This document shows, one piece after another, positions 6,487 through 14,422 of a stretch of DNA of 37,325 bases. The DNA comes from a virus, in IMG/VR virus record IMGVR_UViG_3300035698_017730, positions 1 to 37,325 of that record. One strand, 5' to 3'. Below the pieces are notes generated by a model. That model had not been told where the DNA came from, did not search any database, and worked only from the letters and a program-made list of their open reading frames with translations. The position numbers were made by a program, and so were the translations under genes. The stretch's first letter is position 1. Every line of letters begins with the position of its first letter.

Positions 6487-8816
6487 CAATGAGTCCTCGC
6501 ATAGGCAGCCCTCACAGCATCCACAATCACGCGCCCGGTATCGTCCCACTTGAAGTCAGCCGCCCTCTCCAAGCTCGCGTCCGACATCTTTTTGAGCAAG
6601 TCTGGCCGCAACCGGAGTCGCTCAATGACGTTGGCCAGGTCTGCGTAGGAGATATGCTTGAGTTCCGCGCCAGTATGCCACGATTTTGTGACCGCAGGTT
6701 GTATGAGCAACGCAACGTCCCCTGGCGTATTCTTTGACAACACTTCGTTCCGAACACCCCCGTCCGCGACCGAAACTACTGGCAAACCGCAGGCCATAGC
6801 CTCAACCAACGGCAACCCGAAACCCTCCACAGCTTCTACCGCGACGAAGATGTCGGCGCAAGCGAATCGATCGCGGAGTGAATATCCCGCGAATCTCATT
6901 CGTTGCTCGTGCTGTAGGGCATCGTCCCCCTGTCGCTCATACTCTATGCTGCTGGTATAGTCCACCCCATATTCCGCTTCAAATAGAACGGGGGGAAACC
7001 AAACTATGTCTTGCACCCCATAGCTTTTTACCAGGTGCATGAGAGGGACAGGTTGGAAATTATTCTGCTCGAAGGGATTTGAATGGATATAAAATATGGT
7101 GTCCATAATCCCCTCCCCCTTCAGCTTCCGCGCCGCATATACCAACTGCTCCAAGTTGGACGTGCGCTTGTTCCTTTTCAGGGCCATGACCACGAACTTC
7201 TTGTCCAACCCTACGCCTTTCCTTAACATCCTGCGCTTTTTCACAGGATACCGCTTGAAGTCGGCGTGGTCGGATCCGTGCCAGGCCCACTTAATACTCA
7301 ACCCCGTCAGCCTCTTTACCAAATCAGCGCCCCACTTGGTATAGGTGATAACCTCCCCGCCCGTCCGCTTGACATTCAACATAGCCTGAAGGAACTCGTC
7401 TGGCAGCGGCGTCCCCTCAATCGGAACGTAGATGACGAACGGCCCTTGGTACTCCACGTCCGCACACATGCCCATGATGTTGATTACCGATCCCATGTCG
7501 TAGTTGAGATAGAGAACATCGGGCTTTTCAACCGCTATGAATTGTCTCTCCTTCAGCCACATCGCCCCGTGTCCATCGTAGGGGTTGCCCCGCCATATTG
7601 GGTAGGGGTCGGACAGGGCCAGGCGCGGGTCGCCCCGCTTGTCCGACATTCCCAGGGCAGCCACGTCAAAGCCGGCGTCCACGAAGCGGTCTCCTACTTC
7701 CTTGGTTACGACTCCGAACCCTGTGGTCAGGTCCCCACAATCGCTGACGATCCCTACCTTGATCTGCTCTTCTTCGTGCGCCACCCATATCTTCTTGCGG
7801 TCTGGGTCGGGCATAATGACGATAGGGCGTTCAATGGCTTCAATCAACTGTGAAGAGATAGTCGCAATATCATATTCCTGGGCTTTTCCTATAAATTGTA
7901 ACGATAATTCCTTCCTTTTGGTATTATTGTTACATAGATCATGGGTTTTTTGCACCAACTCATCAAAGGTATCCCAAGTTAGGGCGCCGCCTTCGGGCAT
8001 CCCACCTGAGTTATGCACAAGGGGGATCGTGCCTGCGGCCATGCTTTCCTGAACCACGATGCCCCTGTGCTCACACGCGGAGATGTCAGTGGCCTGATAG
8101 CCCGTTGCGCTGACGAGGACGGAGGCACGACGCACGAGGGCACGGTAGTCTTCGCCGTTGAGATCGTGATGGAAATGGATTCTCTTGCTATTCCCCGCCA
8201 AGGCATGGATGCGGGCGACATAGCGGGGATGTTGGGCGGCCCCCACTAGGTGCAAATCCCAATCGGGCAAGTCGGCTTGCTGAAAGGCTTTTATTACCAC
8301 ATCATGGCGCTTCGTGTTGCCATTAGGCACATCAAAGAAACGTCCAACTTGGATAATGCTCTTTTCTTTTGGAAGGGGGGTGAAATCATCTACCTTGATT
8401 GGGGGGTATATAACAGTGGATTCTCTACCCCATCGCTCCTGCACAGCCCATTGACAAAACTTGGAAATTGTGATCACGGTATCATAATCACGGGTGTCCC
8501 ACGGAAATTGTGGAAAAAACTGGACGAGGACCCCAAGGCGGCAGGGGTTAGCGAGTTTAAGGTGATGCGAGATGTTGATGAGCGCATCATACTCGCTGAG
8601 CTCGTCTGTGCCCAGGTATTTCCACTTCAGGTCTGCCAAACCGTCTATGCCGTAATCTTCGCCTGCGGTGTCAAAGGCAGAAGTATTCCCGCGCTCTATG
8701 AACACCGTGAGGTCATAATACTTCTGGAGCGCGTGCAAGAACCAAAAAGTGCAGTGTTCCCCCCCACCGTGCCCCCCTCCAGCTCCCACATGCGTACAAA
8801 ACGCTGCTATCCTCAT
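6486..8816 (-). CDS. Two-domain GT4 glycosyltransferase
   Basis: At 776 residues this is about twice the usual GT-B length. The N-terminal half has a complete GT4 pattern (VGRFFDVPNGNTKRHDVVIKAF, then VVQESMAAGTIPLVHNSGGMPE). A second domain begins near residue 355 (KVGIVSDCGDLTTGFGVV) and ends with the GT4 signature EGFGLPLVEAMACGLPVV. Two sugars are probably added in turn from nucleotide-sugar donors by a cytoplasmic enzyme. The start overlaps the HhH gene stop (ATGA), and the end overlaps the Com-like gene start. It is the last enzyme of the glycan block before the capsid control region. Confidence 0.85.
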   Translation of the reverse strand: MRIAAFCTHVGAGGGHGGGEHCTFWFLHALQKYYDLTVFIERGNTSAFDTAGEDYGIDGLADLKWKYLGTDELSEYDALINISHHLKLANPCRLGVLVQFFPQFPWDTRDYDTVITISKFCQWAVQERWGRESTVIYPPIKVDDFTPLPKEKSIIQVGRFFDVPNGNTKRHDVVIKAFQQADLPDWDLHLVGAAQHPRYVARIHALAGNSKRIHFHHDLNGEDYRALVRRASVLVSATGYQATDISACEHRGIVVQESMAAGTIPLVHNSGGMPEGGALTWDTFDELVQKTHDLCNNNTKRKELSLQFIGKAQEYDIATISSQLIEAIERPIVIMPDPDRKKIWVAHEEEQIKVGIVSDCGDLTTGFGVVTKEVGDRFVDAGFDVAALGMSDKRGDPRLALSDPYPIWRGNPYDGHGAMWLKERQFIAVEKPDVLYLNYDMGSVINIMGMCADVEYQGPFVIYVPIEGTPLPDEFLQAMLNVKRTGGEVITYTKWGADLVKRLTGLSIKWAWHGSDHADFKRYPVKKRRMLRKGVGLDKKFVVMALKRNKRTSNLEQLVYAARKLKGEGIMDTIFYIHSNPFEQNNFQPVPLMHLVKSYGVQDIVWFPPVLFEAEYGVDYTSSIEYERQGDDALQHEQRMRFAGYSLRDRFACADIFVAVEAVEGFGLPLVEAMACGLPVVSVADGGVRNEVLSKNTPGDVALLIQPAVTKSWHTGAELKHISYADLANVIERLRLRPDLLKKMSDASLERAADFKWDDTGRVIVDAVRAAYARTH

Positions 8817-9268
8817 AGTTCTAACCCCTCCCCCATCCCCTCCCTCACTGCCTCCACCGCCCCTTTATTCATCCCCCTCACGGCGGCCAGCTCCTCAACC
8901 GATGCCTGGCGAATGGCCTCGATGGAGCCGAAGTGGTCAAGCAGTGCTTCACAACGCTTGGGGCCGAGGCCGTGAATGGCCGCTAGTTGCCGCTTTTGCT
9001 CCCCTTGTGGGTCGGCTACGATCCGCAACTCCTTCAACTGGCTCTTGAGCCGCGTCCTGGTCTCCTCCAGTACGGCCAGCTTGTTTTCCAGGTCGGCTAC
9101 CATCAGTTCTGCCGCAAGACGTTTCAGGCGAGTATACTCTGGGGGGTCTACGTGTTTGGGCAGACATTGAAGTACATTTACTTTCCCACCGAAAGCAACA
9201 GTGACGTGTGCGGGGACTCCTGGCAAGTTGGGTAGATCGGTTGCGATCACTCTGAAATCGTCAAGCAT
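8813..9268 (-). CDS. Helix-hairpin-helix protein, UvrC C-terminus-like
   Basis: A 151-residue protein. Residues about 60-85 form a coiled coil, and residues 98-145 hold tandem HhH motifs (IHGLGPKRCEALLDHFGSIE, then LAAVRGMNKGAVEAVREGM). The second part closely resembles the DNA-binding end of UvrC, but there is no nuclease domain. It probably binds branched or nicked DNA non-specifically. A strong AGGAGG precedes the ATG. Its place between a homing endonuclease and a glycosyltransferase is odd, and it may have arrived with the nuclease. Confidence 0.7.
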   Translation of the reverse strand: MLDDFRVIATDLPNLPGVPAHVTVAFGGKVNVLQCLPKHVDPPEYTRLKRLAAELMVADLENKLAVLEETRTRLKSQLKELRIVADPQGEQKRQLAAIHGLGPKRCEALLDHFGSIEAIRQASVEELAAVRGMNKGAVEAVREGMGEGLEL

Positions 9269-9297
9269 TGTTTAACCTCCTGTGGTATTTCTGGTTC

Positions 9298-10206
9298 TTA
9301 CGCAAACGCTTCGGCAATGATAGGCCACGCCCCACGCCCTTTGATTTCGTGTTCCCAGATTACCATGAACTCGTAGCCGTTGTCGGTGGCCCACCGCGCT
9401 TTTTCGGCATCGCGTTTCTGCTGTTCGGGTCGCTTAGGGCCATGCCAATAATCGCCTTGAACTTCAATCAGTGTATTCGGTGGAATGAACTCGTCATAGA
9501 TGCGGCTATAGCCTTCGGGACGGTATTGGGTTTGGTGTTCAATGCCCATGATGTCCAGGGCGGCGGCTATCTGGATTTCTATACTGGTGGGAGATTGGAA
9601 AACGCCGTCAAAGCAGCCGCGTTCCCAGGCGGCTTGCACACCCTCGGACATTTTGCGAAGACATTCCTCTGTATACATGTCGTCAAAATCCCCCCGCTCC
9701 CGTTGTGCTTTCGTTGCCTCGGAATTTTTGCGACGCCACTCTTCGCCATAAACCCCCTGTGCCCAAGCAGCCTTGATGGCTTCAGAGAGACCTTCAAAAT
9801 CCCCCCGTGCCCAAGCAGCCTTGATGGCTTCAGAGAGACCTTCAAAATCCCCACGTGCCCAAGCGGCCCTCATTGCTTCGGGTTGCCCATCATAATCCCC
9901 GCGTGCATGGGCGGCTCTTAGAGCTTCAGAGACATCATCATAATCCCCACGCGCATGGGCAGCCTTGATAGCCTCAGGAACGCTATCCATGCTCCCGCCT
10001 GCCCACTTTGCCTTCCCCGCACAAGACTTACAGCGCGTGGCCCTTCTATCTATCTCAGCCCCACAATCTATGCAATGACTTCTCCTCCTGCATCGCCCTG
10101 TCCCATAGCAACGCTCACATAATCCCTTGGCTTTATGTGGCCTTTCCGTCGTCCCACATTCTTGGCAACAATCCCAGTCCTGTGCCCACCGCCCGTCCTG
10201 CAACAT
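9298..10206 (-). CDS. Vsr-like (EDxHD-type) homing endonuclease with tandem DNA-binding repeats
   Basis: A 302-residue protein. N-terminal cysteine pairs (CCQEC, CERC, CIDCG, CKSC) suggest two zinc fingers. The middle, residues about 73-190, is a run of 16-residue repeats (SEAIKAAWARGDFEG) of the kind that contact DNA in free-standing homing enzymes. The C-terminal 90 residues have a Vsr-like nuclease core (SIEIQIAAALDIMGIEHQTQ, DEFIPPNTLIEVQGDYWHG, FMVIWEHEI). Such enzymes cut unoccupied sites and spread their own gene. The ATG at 10206 with GGAGGGG is preferred over an upstream in-frame start. The gene has its own promoter and hairpin leader. Confidence 0.8.
   Translation of the reverse strand: MLQDGRWAQDWDCCQECGTTERPHKAKGLCERCYGTGRCRRRSHCIDCGAEIDRRATRCKSCAGKAKWAGGSMDSVPEAIKAAHARGDYDDVSEALRAAHARGDYDGQPEAMRAAWARGDFEGLSEAIKAAWARGDFEGLSEAIKAAWAQGVYGEEWRRKNSEATKAQRERGDFDDMYTEECLRKMSEGVQAAWERGCFDGVFQSPTSIEIQIAAALDIMGIEHQTQYRPEGYSRIYDEFIPPNTLIEVQGDYWHGPKRPEQQKRDAEKARWATDNGYEFMVIWEHEIKGRGAWPIIAEAFA
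9761..9990. repeat. Tandem 48-base repeats inside the homing endonuclease gene
   Basis: About five units of 48 bases encode 16-residue DNA-binding repeats. Units at 9761-9808 and 9809-9856 differ by one base, while later units are more diverged. Near-identity of the first two points to a recent duplication. Confidence 0.85.
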
Positions 10207-10253
10207 ATTCCCCTCCAAAAAGGCAAGCCCCATCCAGCCCGGCGGTGTCTGTT

Positions 10254-10332
10254 GCTACGCAAGCACCAGTGTTTAGGCTGTCAGGGGCACGTATAAAGAA
10301 AAATCCGCCCTCTCTGGTGTTGCTTACGTAGC
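10254..10332 (-). ncRNA. Structured 5' leader of the Vsr-like homing endonuclease mRNA
   Basis: The predicted transcript starts within a few bases of 10332. There, 10323-10332 pair with 10254-10263 (10 bp including one G-U in RNA), and 10314-10319 pair with 10264-10269 (6 bp) after a three-base bulge. The loop holds a GGCGGATTTTTC segment and a second GGGC/GCCC helix. The leader ends about 50 bases before the ATG. A similar arrangement occurs before the other homing gene at 27307-27375. Confidence 0.6.
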
Positions 10333-10338
10333 CTCTAT

Positions 10339-10367
10339 ATTATACCACACTTTTAAGGTTCTGTCAA
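10339..10367 (-). promoter_or_regulatory. Sigma-70 promoter of the Vsr-like homing endonuclease
   Basis: On the minus strand TTGACA (10362-10367), a 17-base spacer ending TGTGG and TATAAT (10339-10344). The TGA in the -35 is also the stop codon of the upstream glycosyltransferase gene. Confidence 0.9.
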
Positions 10368-11053
10368 ATCGCAAGACATGGAGGGAGCCTCCTCTTTACG
10401 TGTGTGCGGCCCGTCAAGCTCCCGACATCGGTGAACCCAGAGTCGGGCATAGTCATATATTGGGCCTCCTTTACCTTCATCCGTGCCAAGTCCAAAAAGC
10501 CAGCGTGGATAACACTTAGGTTTAGACTAGCCGTCTCTGCATCAGATATGGGCACGATCTCCCCCTTTTCTGCCCGGCACACAAATTCATGTACCTGGTT
10601 TACCCATTTCAGTTTGCGGTCAGCCCGCCAAATGCGGGCGTGCGTCTCCCAGCCTCCGTTTGCGGCAGAGTACGTCTCCCAGTCCCCGATCAGGTTGCAC
10701 TGTTTTATTCTCGCAGCCGTAATTGTGGCGGGCAGCCCCTCCAACAATCGCCGAATGTTGTCCCCGAACAGACGTGGCATCACTTCGTCGCTGTCCACGC
10801 GAATCCACCACACATCGTCGCCGCAAGTAGCCTTGTCGAAGCTGACCTGCCGCTGCTCCCCGAAATGTCCTGGCCACTTGTGCTCTATCACCCGCAAGTC
10901 ATAGCCATCCTTGTAGGTGCGCAGGTAATCCAAAGTCCCGTCCGTGGACCCGCCGTCCACCACCACAACTTCGTCCGCAAAGCCCAGGCTGGCCAGGCAG
11001 TCGGGCAACGTGGTCATGTTATCTTGAACGATCATCACAACGCTAAGTTTCAT
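10364..11053 (-). CDS. GT2 family glycosyltransferase
   Basis: A 229-residue GT-A enzyme. MKLSVVMIVQDNMTTLPDCL is the classic start, EVVVVDGGSTDGT the nucleotide-binding loop and WWIRVDSDEVMP the metal-binding acidic motif. It resembles the short GT2 enzymes of the WaaE/KdtX type that extend lipopolysaccharide cores (residues about 3-215). The ATG at 11053 overlaps the end of the preceding GT4 gene, so translation is probably coupled. Its stop codon lies inside the promoter of the next gene, and the last residues (RLPPCLAI) may be a tail created by insertion of the nuclease module. Confidence 0.85.
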   Translation of the reverse strand: MKLSVVMIVQDNMTTLPDCLASLGFADEVVVVDGGSTDGTLDYLRTYKDGYDLRVIEHKWPGHFGEQRQVSFDKATCGDDVWWIRVDSDEVMPRLFGDNIRRLLEGLPATITAARIKQCNLIGDWETYSAANGGWETHARIWRADRKLKWVNQVHEFVCRAEKGEIVPISDAETASLNLSVIHAGFLDLARMKVKEAQYMTMPDSGFTDVGSLTGRTHVKRRLPPCLAI

Positions 11054-12059
11054 AGACCACTTCCCTATACAGTTCCGCAATTTGATCCCCGATCACCTGG
11101 CTGGAAAACCCGTTCTCCACTAGCTCCCGCCCGTTTGCCCCCATCTCCTCCCGCAAGGTTTCGTCGCCGAGCAGGCCGCGCAGACATTGGTGCAACTCGT
11201 ACCAGCCACGCGCCGAGACCATGAAACCGTTGTGCGCATCCTTAACGAACTCAGGGAAGCTACCTACATTTGTAGTAATTACCGGCAGGCCAGAGGCCAT
11301 TGCTTCCATCACCGAACTCCCAAATTGCTCCATCCATGCGCCAAACGGGTCGTCGCTGTCCACGGGGTAGCTGGGCGAGCAAAACACCTGGGCCTCTCTG
11401 TAAATCTGGGCCAGTTGCGGCCCGTGCGGGATGTAGCCGAAGAACTTGACGGTGACTCCGAGGGTGTCCGCCCACGCTTGGAGCTGGCTTTGATTGTCGC
11501 CTTCGCCTACTATCCAGAGCTCGGCGCTAATGCCCTTCATGGCGATGATGATGTCCTTCACACCCTTGTAGGCCATCAATCTTCCGACGTACAACACGGC
11601 GGGGGTCTTGGGGACGAAAACAAGTGGCTCGAACAAATCCGTATCCACGCCTGGGTTGACGATGCGGATTTTATCGGGGGGAATTCCGTCCCACCAGAGA
11701 CAACTTCTTATCAATTCGGAGCGGGCCACCCACAGGTCTACGCGGGGGGCGTATTTCATTGGCGGGCCCCAGTTTTTTCCTGGGAGGTTATCGAAGCACG
11801 AGACAGCCAGCTTGGTCGTAGGGGGCAGGTGGGAAGCCAAGTATTGCGTGAGGGCATAGTGCACGTCCGGGCAGTCCACGATGTTCGCCCCCATGTCAAG
11901 AATCTCGTCAGGGTGCTTGAAGGTGAACGCCTCCGCACCTACGACCTGGCTCTGGAGTTCCGTTGCTACTATTACCTCAATGCCTTCACACTGAAGCCCT
12001 TGGTAGGTCTGCGAATCTGTGGTGCTCCATCGGCCTGGCCTAGCTACTACTATTCTCAT
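11043..12059 (-). CDS. GT4 family glycosyltransferase
   Basis: A 338-residue GT-B enzyme. The acceptor domain occupies residues 1-155, and the donor domain begins at PAVLYVGRLMAYKGVKDII. The conserved glutamate pair is seen in SSVMEAMASGLPVITTNVGSFPE. It would transfer a hexose from a nucleotide sugar onto a growing glycan in the cytoplasm. The SD GGGAGGTAAGC precedes the ATG, and the C-terminus overlaps the following GT2 gene. Length is slightly below the usual 360-400 residues, but both domains are complete. Confidence 0.85.
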   Translation of the reverse strand: MRIVVARPGRWSTTDSQTYQGLQCEGIEVIVATELQSQVVGAEAFTFKHPDEILDMGANIVDCPDVHYALTQYLASHLPPTTKLAVSCFDNLPGKNWGPPMKYAPRVDLWVARSELIRSCLWWDGIPPDKIRIVNPGVDTDLFEPLVFVPKTPAVLYVGRLMAYKGVKDIIIAMKGISAELWIVGEGDNQSQLQAWADTLGVTVKFFGYIPHGPQLAQIYREAQVFCSPSYPVDSDDPFGAWMEQFGSSVMEAMASGLPVITTNVGSFPEFVKDAHNGFMVSARGWYELHQCLRGLLGDETLREEMGANGRELVENGFSSQVIGDQIAELYREVVYET

Positions 12060-12062
12060 TGC

Positions 12063-12350
12063 TTACCTCCCTTGTGTGCCATCGTGGTCTATATTAAGAT
12101 GCAAAACCACTGTATAGGTGTCGCCTGCCTGAATTGGTAACACCTGGGGCAAGTCGCACCAATAATACCCATTCTCGCCACAGTAGGCGTCGGCGCGACA
12201 AATCACATTGTTGCGTGGGTCAATTATTGCGAACATACCGACTGGCTTGGGAAATCCCACCCCTGTCTGTTGCGCCTCGGCGATAGCATCAGTGATGTCC
12301 CGAAGCGGGTTGATTTCAAGATTGTCCCAATTATATTCCTTGGCTTCCAT
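12063..12350 (-). CDS. Small protein of unknown function
   Basis: A 95-residue protein starting MEAKEYNWDNLEINPL after a strong AAGGAGGGACACG. The C-terminal half alternates strands (VGMFAIIDPRNNVICRADAYC, GDTYTVVLHLNIDHDG), suggesting a small beta domain. There is no catalytic motif, signal peptide or membrane helix. The start lies inside the end of the preceding GT2 gene (19 bases overlap), so it is translationally coupled within the glycan block. It may be an accessory to a glycosyltransferase, which is a guess from position only. Confidence 0.65.
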   Translation of the reverse strand: MEAKEYNWDNLEINPLRDITDAIAEAQQTGVGFPKPVGMFAIIDPRNNVICRADAYCGENGYYWCDLPQVLPIQAGDTYTVVLHLNIDHDGTQGR

Positions 12351-13053
12351 CGTGTCCCTCCTTAAGGTGATGGTGTAAAAGCGTAAAGTGGTAAATGGTT
12401 GCAGGGCTGAATCCGACATTGAAACCCGCCCTTTGCGCGGCGAGGCAAAACTCGCGGTCGCTTCCAATGTGCGGATTCTGCACTTCGTCCAACAACCCCA
12501 CTGTCTCCAACACATCGCGCCGCAGCAGGAACACTGCACCCGTAACCCACTCTTTCCCTGCCCGACACACACGCTGCTCCCAGTAGCCGCTGTTTTCTTT
12601 ACGGATTCCGTAGTGGAACCCCGGTCCAAACGCGCCCGCGTGGTCGATTTTTCCGTCACCCGTCAAGGTTTTGCATCCCATGATGCCGCAGTCCAATTCG
12701 TACATATCCCCCAGCATGTGGGATAGCCAGCCAGGAAGCACCTCCACATCACTATTCAAGAGAAGAAAGTGAGTAAAGGGTGGAGTTTCAACTGCCATAG
12801 CCAACCGCAATCCCTGATTACAGGCTTCGGTAAACCAGAGGCGCTTATGGGGACAATGAGCCACAATCCAGCCCCCAGAAGCACATTCCTCAAGGTATGC
12901 TTTCATCTCCTCGTCAGGGTCACTAGAGACAACGATAATGTTGAAAGGAACCACGGTATGTTCCCAAACGCTATCTATGCAACCGCGCAGGAACTCAACG
13001 TCCCTGAAGCTAGGAACTATGATCGCCACACGGGAATTAACGAATGTCGGCAT
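12331..13053 (-). CDS. GT2 family glycosyltransferase, rhamnosyltransferase-like
   Basis: A 240-residue GT-A enzyme: RVAIIVPSFRDVEFLRGCIDSV, then IIVVSSD, with FLLLNSDVEVLPGWL as the metal-binding motif, and a later TGAVFLLRRDVLETVGLLDE acceptor-side motif like that of WbbL-type enzymes. The start overlaps the end of the preceding small gene by 17 bases, and there is no clear SD, so translational coupling is likely. A degenerate-flank copy (R3) of the palindromic repeat is embedded in the coding sequence and encodes VQNPH. Confidence 0.85.
   Translation of the reverse strand: MPTFVNSRVAIIVPSFRDVEFLRGCIDSVWEHTVVPFNIIVVSSDPDEEMKAYLEECASGGWIVAHCPHKRLWFTEACNQGLRLAMAVETPPFTHFLLLNSDVEVLPGWLSHMLGDMYELDCGIMGCKTLTGDGKIDHAGAFGPGFHYGIRKENSGYWEQRVCRAGKEWVTGAVFLLRRDVLETVGLLDEVQNPHIGSDREFCLAAQRAGFNVGFSPATIYHFTLLHHHLKEGHDGSQGI
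12469..12483. repeat. Palindromic regulatory repeat, copy R3 (inside coding sequence)
   Basis: GTGCGGATTCTGCAC keeps the 15-base core but lacks the AAA/TTT arms and lies in a GT2 gene, far from any start codon. It may be a functional site or chance retention. Confidence 0.6.
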
Positions 13054-13327
13054 TTACCATACAGTCCATTGGCGACGAGAGAATAGTGCCATATTCATCA
13101 CGCCATAGTGCAACGGGCGGATCGTTTCCCACCTGTCGCACTTCCATCAACCTGTTAGCTGGAGGGGCAACCTGTTCTTGGACAAGCCTGCCACGCTGGT
13201 CTATGACGACAACTCCATGTTGGCATACAGCATAAACAATCGTTCCCTCGCCGTCATACCATGTAATGACGTATGGGTCCGCACTAGTGGTCTCTATGGG
13301 TTTACCGCACGGACAAAGATAACTCAT
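13037..13327 (-). CDS. Small zinc-ribbon-like protein of unknown function
   Basis: A 96-residue protein starting MSYLCPCGKPIETT. The CPCG near the start and a lone Cys-Gln-His further on (AVCQHGVVVIDQRG) hint at a metal site, but the second cysteine pair is incomplete. The SD AGGAGGTTAT is good. Its 5' end lies inside the membrane-protein gene at 13302-13454, and its 3' end overlaps the GT2 gene. No family is recognised, and nothing indicates an enzymatic role. Confidence 0.6.
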   Translation of the reverse strand: MSYLCPCGKPIETTSADPYVITWYDGEGTIVYAVCQHGVVVIDQRGRLVQEQVAPPANRLMEVRQVGNDPPVALWRDEYGTILSSPMDCMVNADIR

Positions 13328-13454
13328 ATAACCTCCTCAACACTACGTCCATCACCCACCACACCGCCGCTCCCACCCCCGCCGCCGTCAAGATGGCTAC
13401 CAGAATGGCGATTGATAGGAACGTGCCGATGATGTCAATCGGCTTGCTTACCAT
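13302..13454 (-). CDS. Small single-pass membrane protein
   Basis: A 50-residue frame with one long hydrophobic helix (residues about 8-38; IIGTFLSIAILVAILTAAG) followed by a basic tail. Its ATG overlaps the stop codon of the GT4 gene upstream, and its end overlaps the start of the next gene, which is the packing style of this operon. Codon use and the membrane pattern support it as real. The function is unknown. It might anchor a glycosyltransferase at the membrane. Confidence 0.55.
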   Translation of the reverse strand: MVSKPIDIIGTFLSIAILVAILTAAGVGAAVWWVMDVVLRRLYELSLSVR

Positions 13455-14422
13455 TGCGCGCCAGCAAGCACTTCTCGTAACAAATCTACATACTCTCTAG
13501 CCATTCTCTCTTTGCGATGGTGCCGCATTGAACGCCGACAAGCCTTCGGGTCCAGGTCATCACACGCCTCAATAGCTTCAATGTACTCCTCAATGGTGTT
13601 GCAGATGAAGCCATTTACCCCCTGGATAATATACTCCGGGAGGCAGCCATTATCGCTACAAACCACAGGAGTTCCACAGTGTAGGGCTTCGTTGACAATG
13701 ATTGCACCAGCTTCCGTCCATGCGGTGCCTACCCCCACGCTGTGAATTAGTACCCGCGCCTTCTGGATCAGGTCGAGCTTCTCTAGCCCGCCCACTGAAC
13801 CCAGGTACTCAATGTTCCCGCCCAAGCGTGGCCGAATCGCGTTGTCCATATAGGCCGGCTGCCATGCGGGGCCTGCCAACTTCAACGGGACCCCCATTGC
13901 CTCCGCTACGTCTATGGCAACAGTAACGCTCTTCTCCGCGATAATGCTTCCCATGTAGAGCAAGTAGTCCTCTCGCTTCCCCGTGTACAAGGGATAATCG
14001 TCGGAGTTGAGTCCGTAATAAATTACGGGCGTCTCCTCGCCGCGCTTGAGGTGTCGCCTCTGCCCCTTGCTAATACAGACTACGTGGCGGGGATAGCTGA
14101 TTGTCATCACCTGGTATGTGTTTATGATTGGAAAATCGGGGAACGCCCTGGGAATAGTTTTGTCGTGTGTGAAGTCGATGACTCCATCCAGTCCCATCAT
14201 CACCTTCCTGAACATGGGGACGAACGTTGTCTCGTTGCCGTCCGTGGTGAATAGCTTGCCCCCAGGGGGGCACCGTGACCCCTCTTTGGCAAACAGGGTG
14301 ACGTTGTGGCCCGTTTCTGCCAGCTCGCGGGCCAAAGTCCAGGCCATCAATTCCATTCCTCCGTAGCCAGCGTCGCTGGGCGGTGTCGCTATTGCGGTCG
14401 TACTGATTACGCCGATGTTCAT
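13448..14422 (-). CDS. GT4 family glycosyltransferase
   Basis: A 324-residue GT-B enzyme with the GT4 opening MNIGVISTTAIATPPSDAGYGGME, ARELAETGHNVTLFAKEGS, a donor domain starting DYLLYMGSIIAEKSVTVAI and the signature EALHCGTPVVCSDNGCLPE. It resembles sugar transferases that act on lipid-linked or surface glycans. ATG at 14422 follows CAGGAGGAAAACA and overlaps the preceding stop. A frame extension upstream to 14485 lacks an SD and was not used. Confidence 0.85.
   Translation of the reverse strand: MNIGVISTTAIATPPSDAGYGGMELMAWTLARELAETGHNVTLFAKEGSRCPPGGKLFTTDGNETTFVPMFRKVMMGLDGVIDFTHDKTIPRAFPDFPIINTYQVMTISYPRHVVCISKGQRRHLKRGEETPVIYYGLNSDDYPLYTGKREDYLLYMGSIIAEKSVTVAIDVAEAMGVPLKLAGPAWQPAYMDNAIRPRLGGNIEYLGSVGGLEKLDLIQKARVLIHSVGVGTAWTEAGAIIVNEALHCGTPVVCSDNGCLPEYIIQGVNGFICNTIEEYIEAIEACDDLDPKACRRSMRHHRKERMAREYVDLLREVLAGAQW

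Noticed and set aside
8250-8975. 241-codon plus-strand frame
   Set aside because: Antisense to the two-domain glycosyltransferase, no family features and no SD.
9761-9990. CRISPR-like array
   Set aside because: Units are contiguous in-frame coding repeats without spacers, and no cas genes are nearby.
11187-12140. 317-codon plus-strand frame
   Set aside because: Mirror of the GT4 gene; composition is biased and no protein motif is present.
12351-12659. Longer form of the small gene ending at 12063
   Set aside because: The extra part is a shifted-frame reading of the GT2 gene; the ATG at 12350 has AAGGAGGG.
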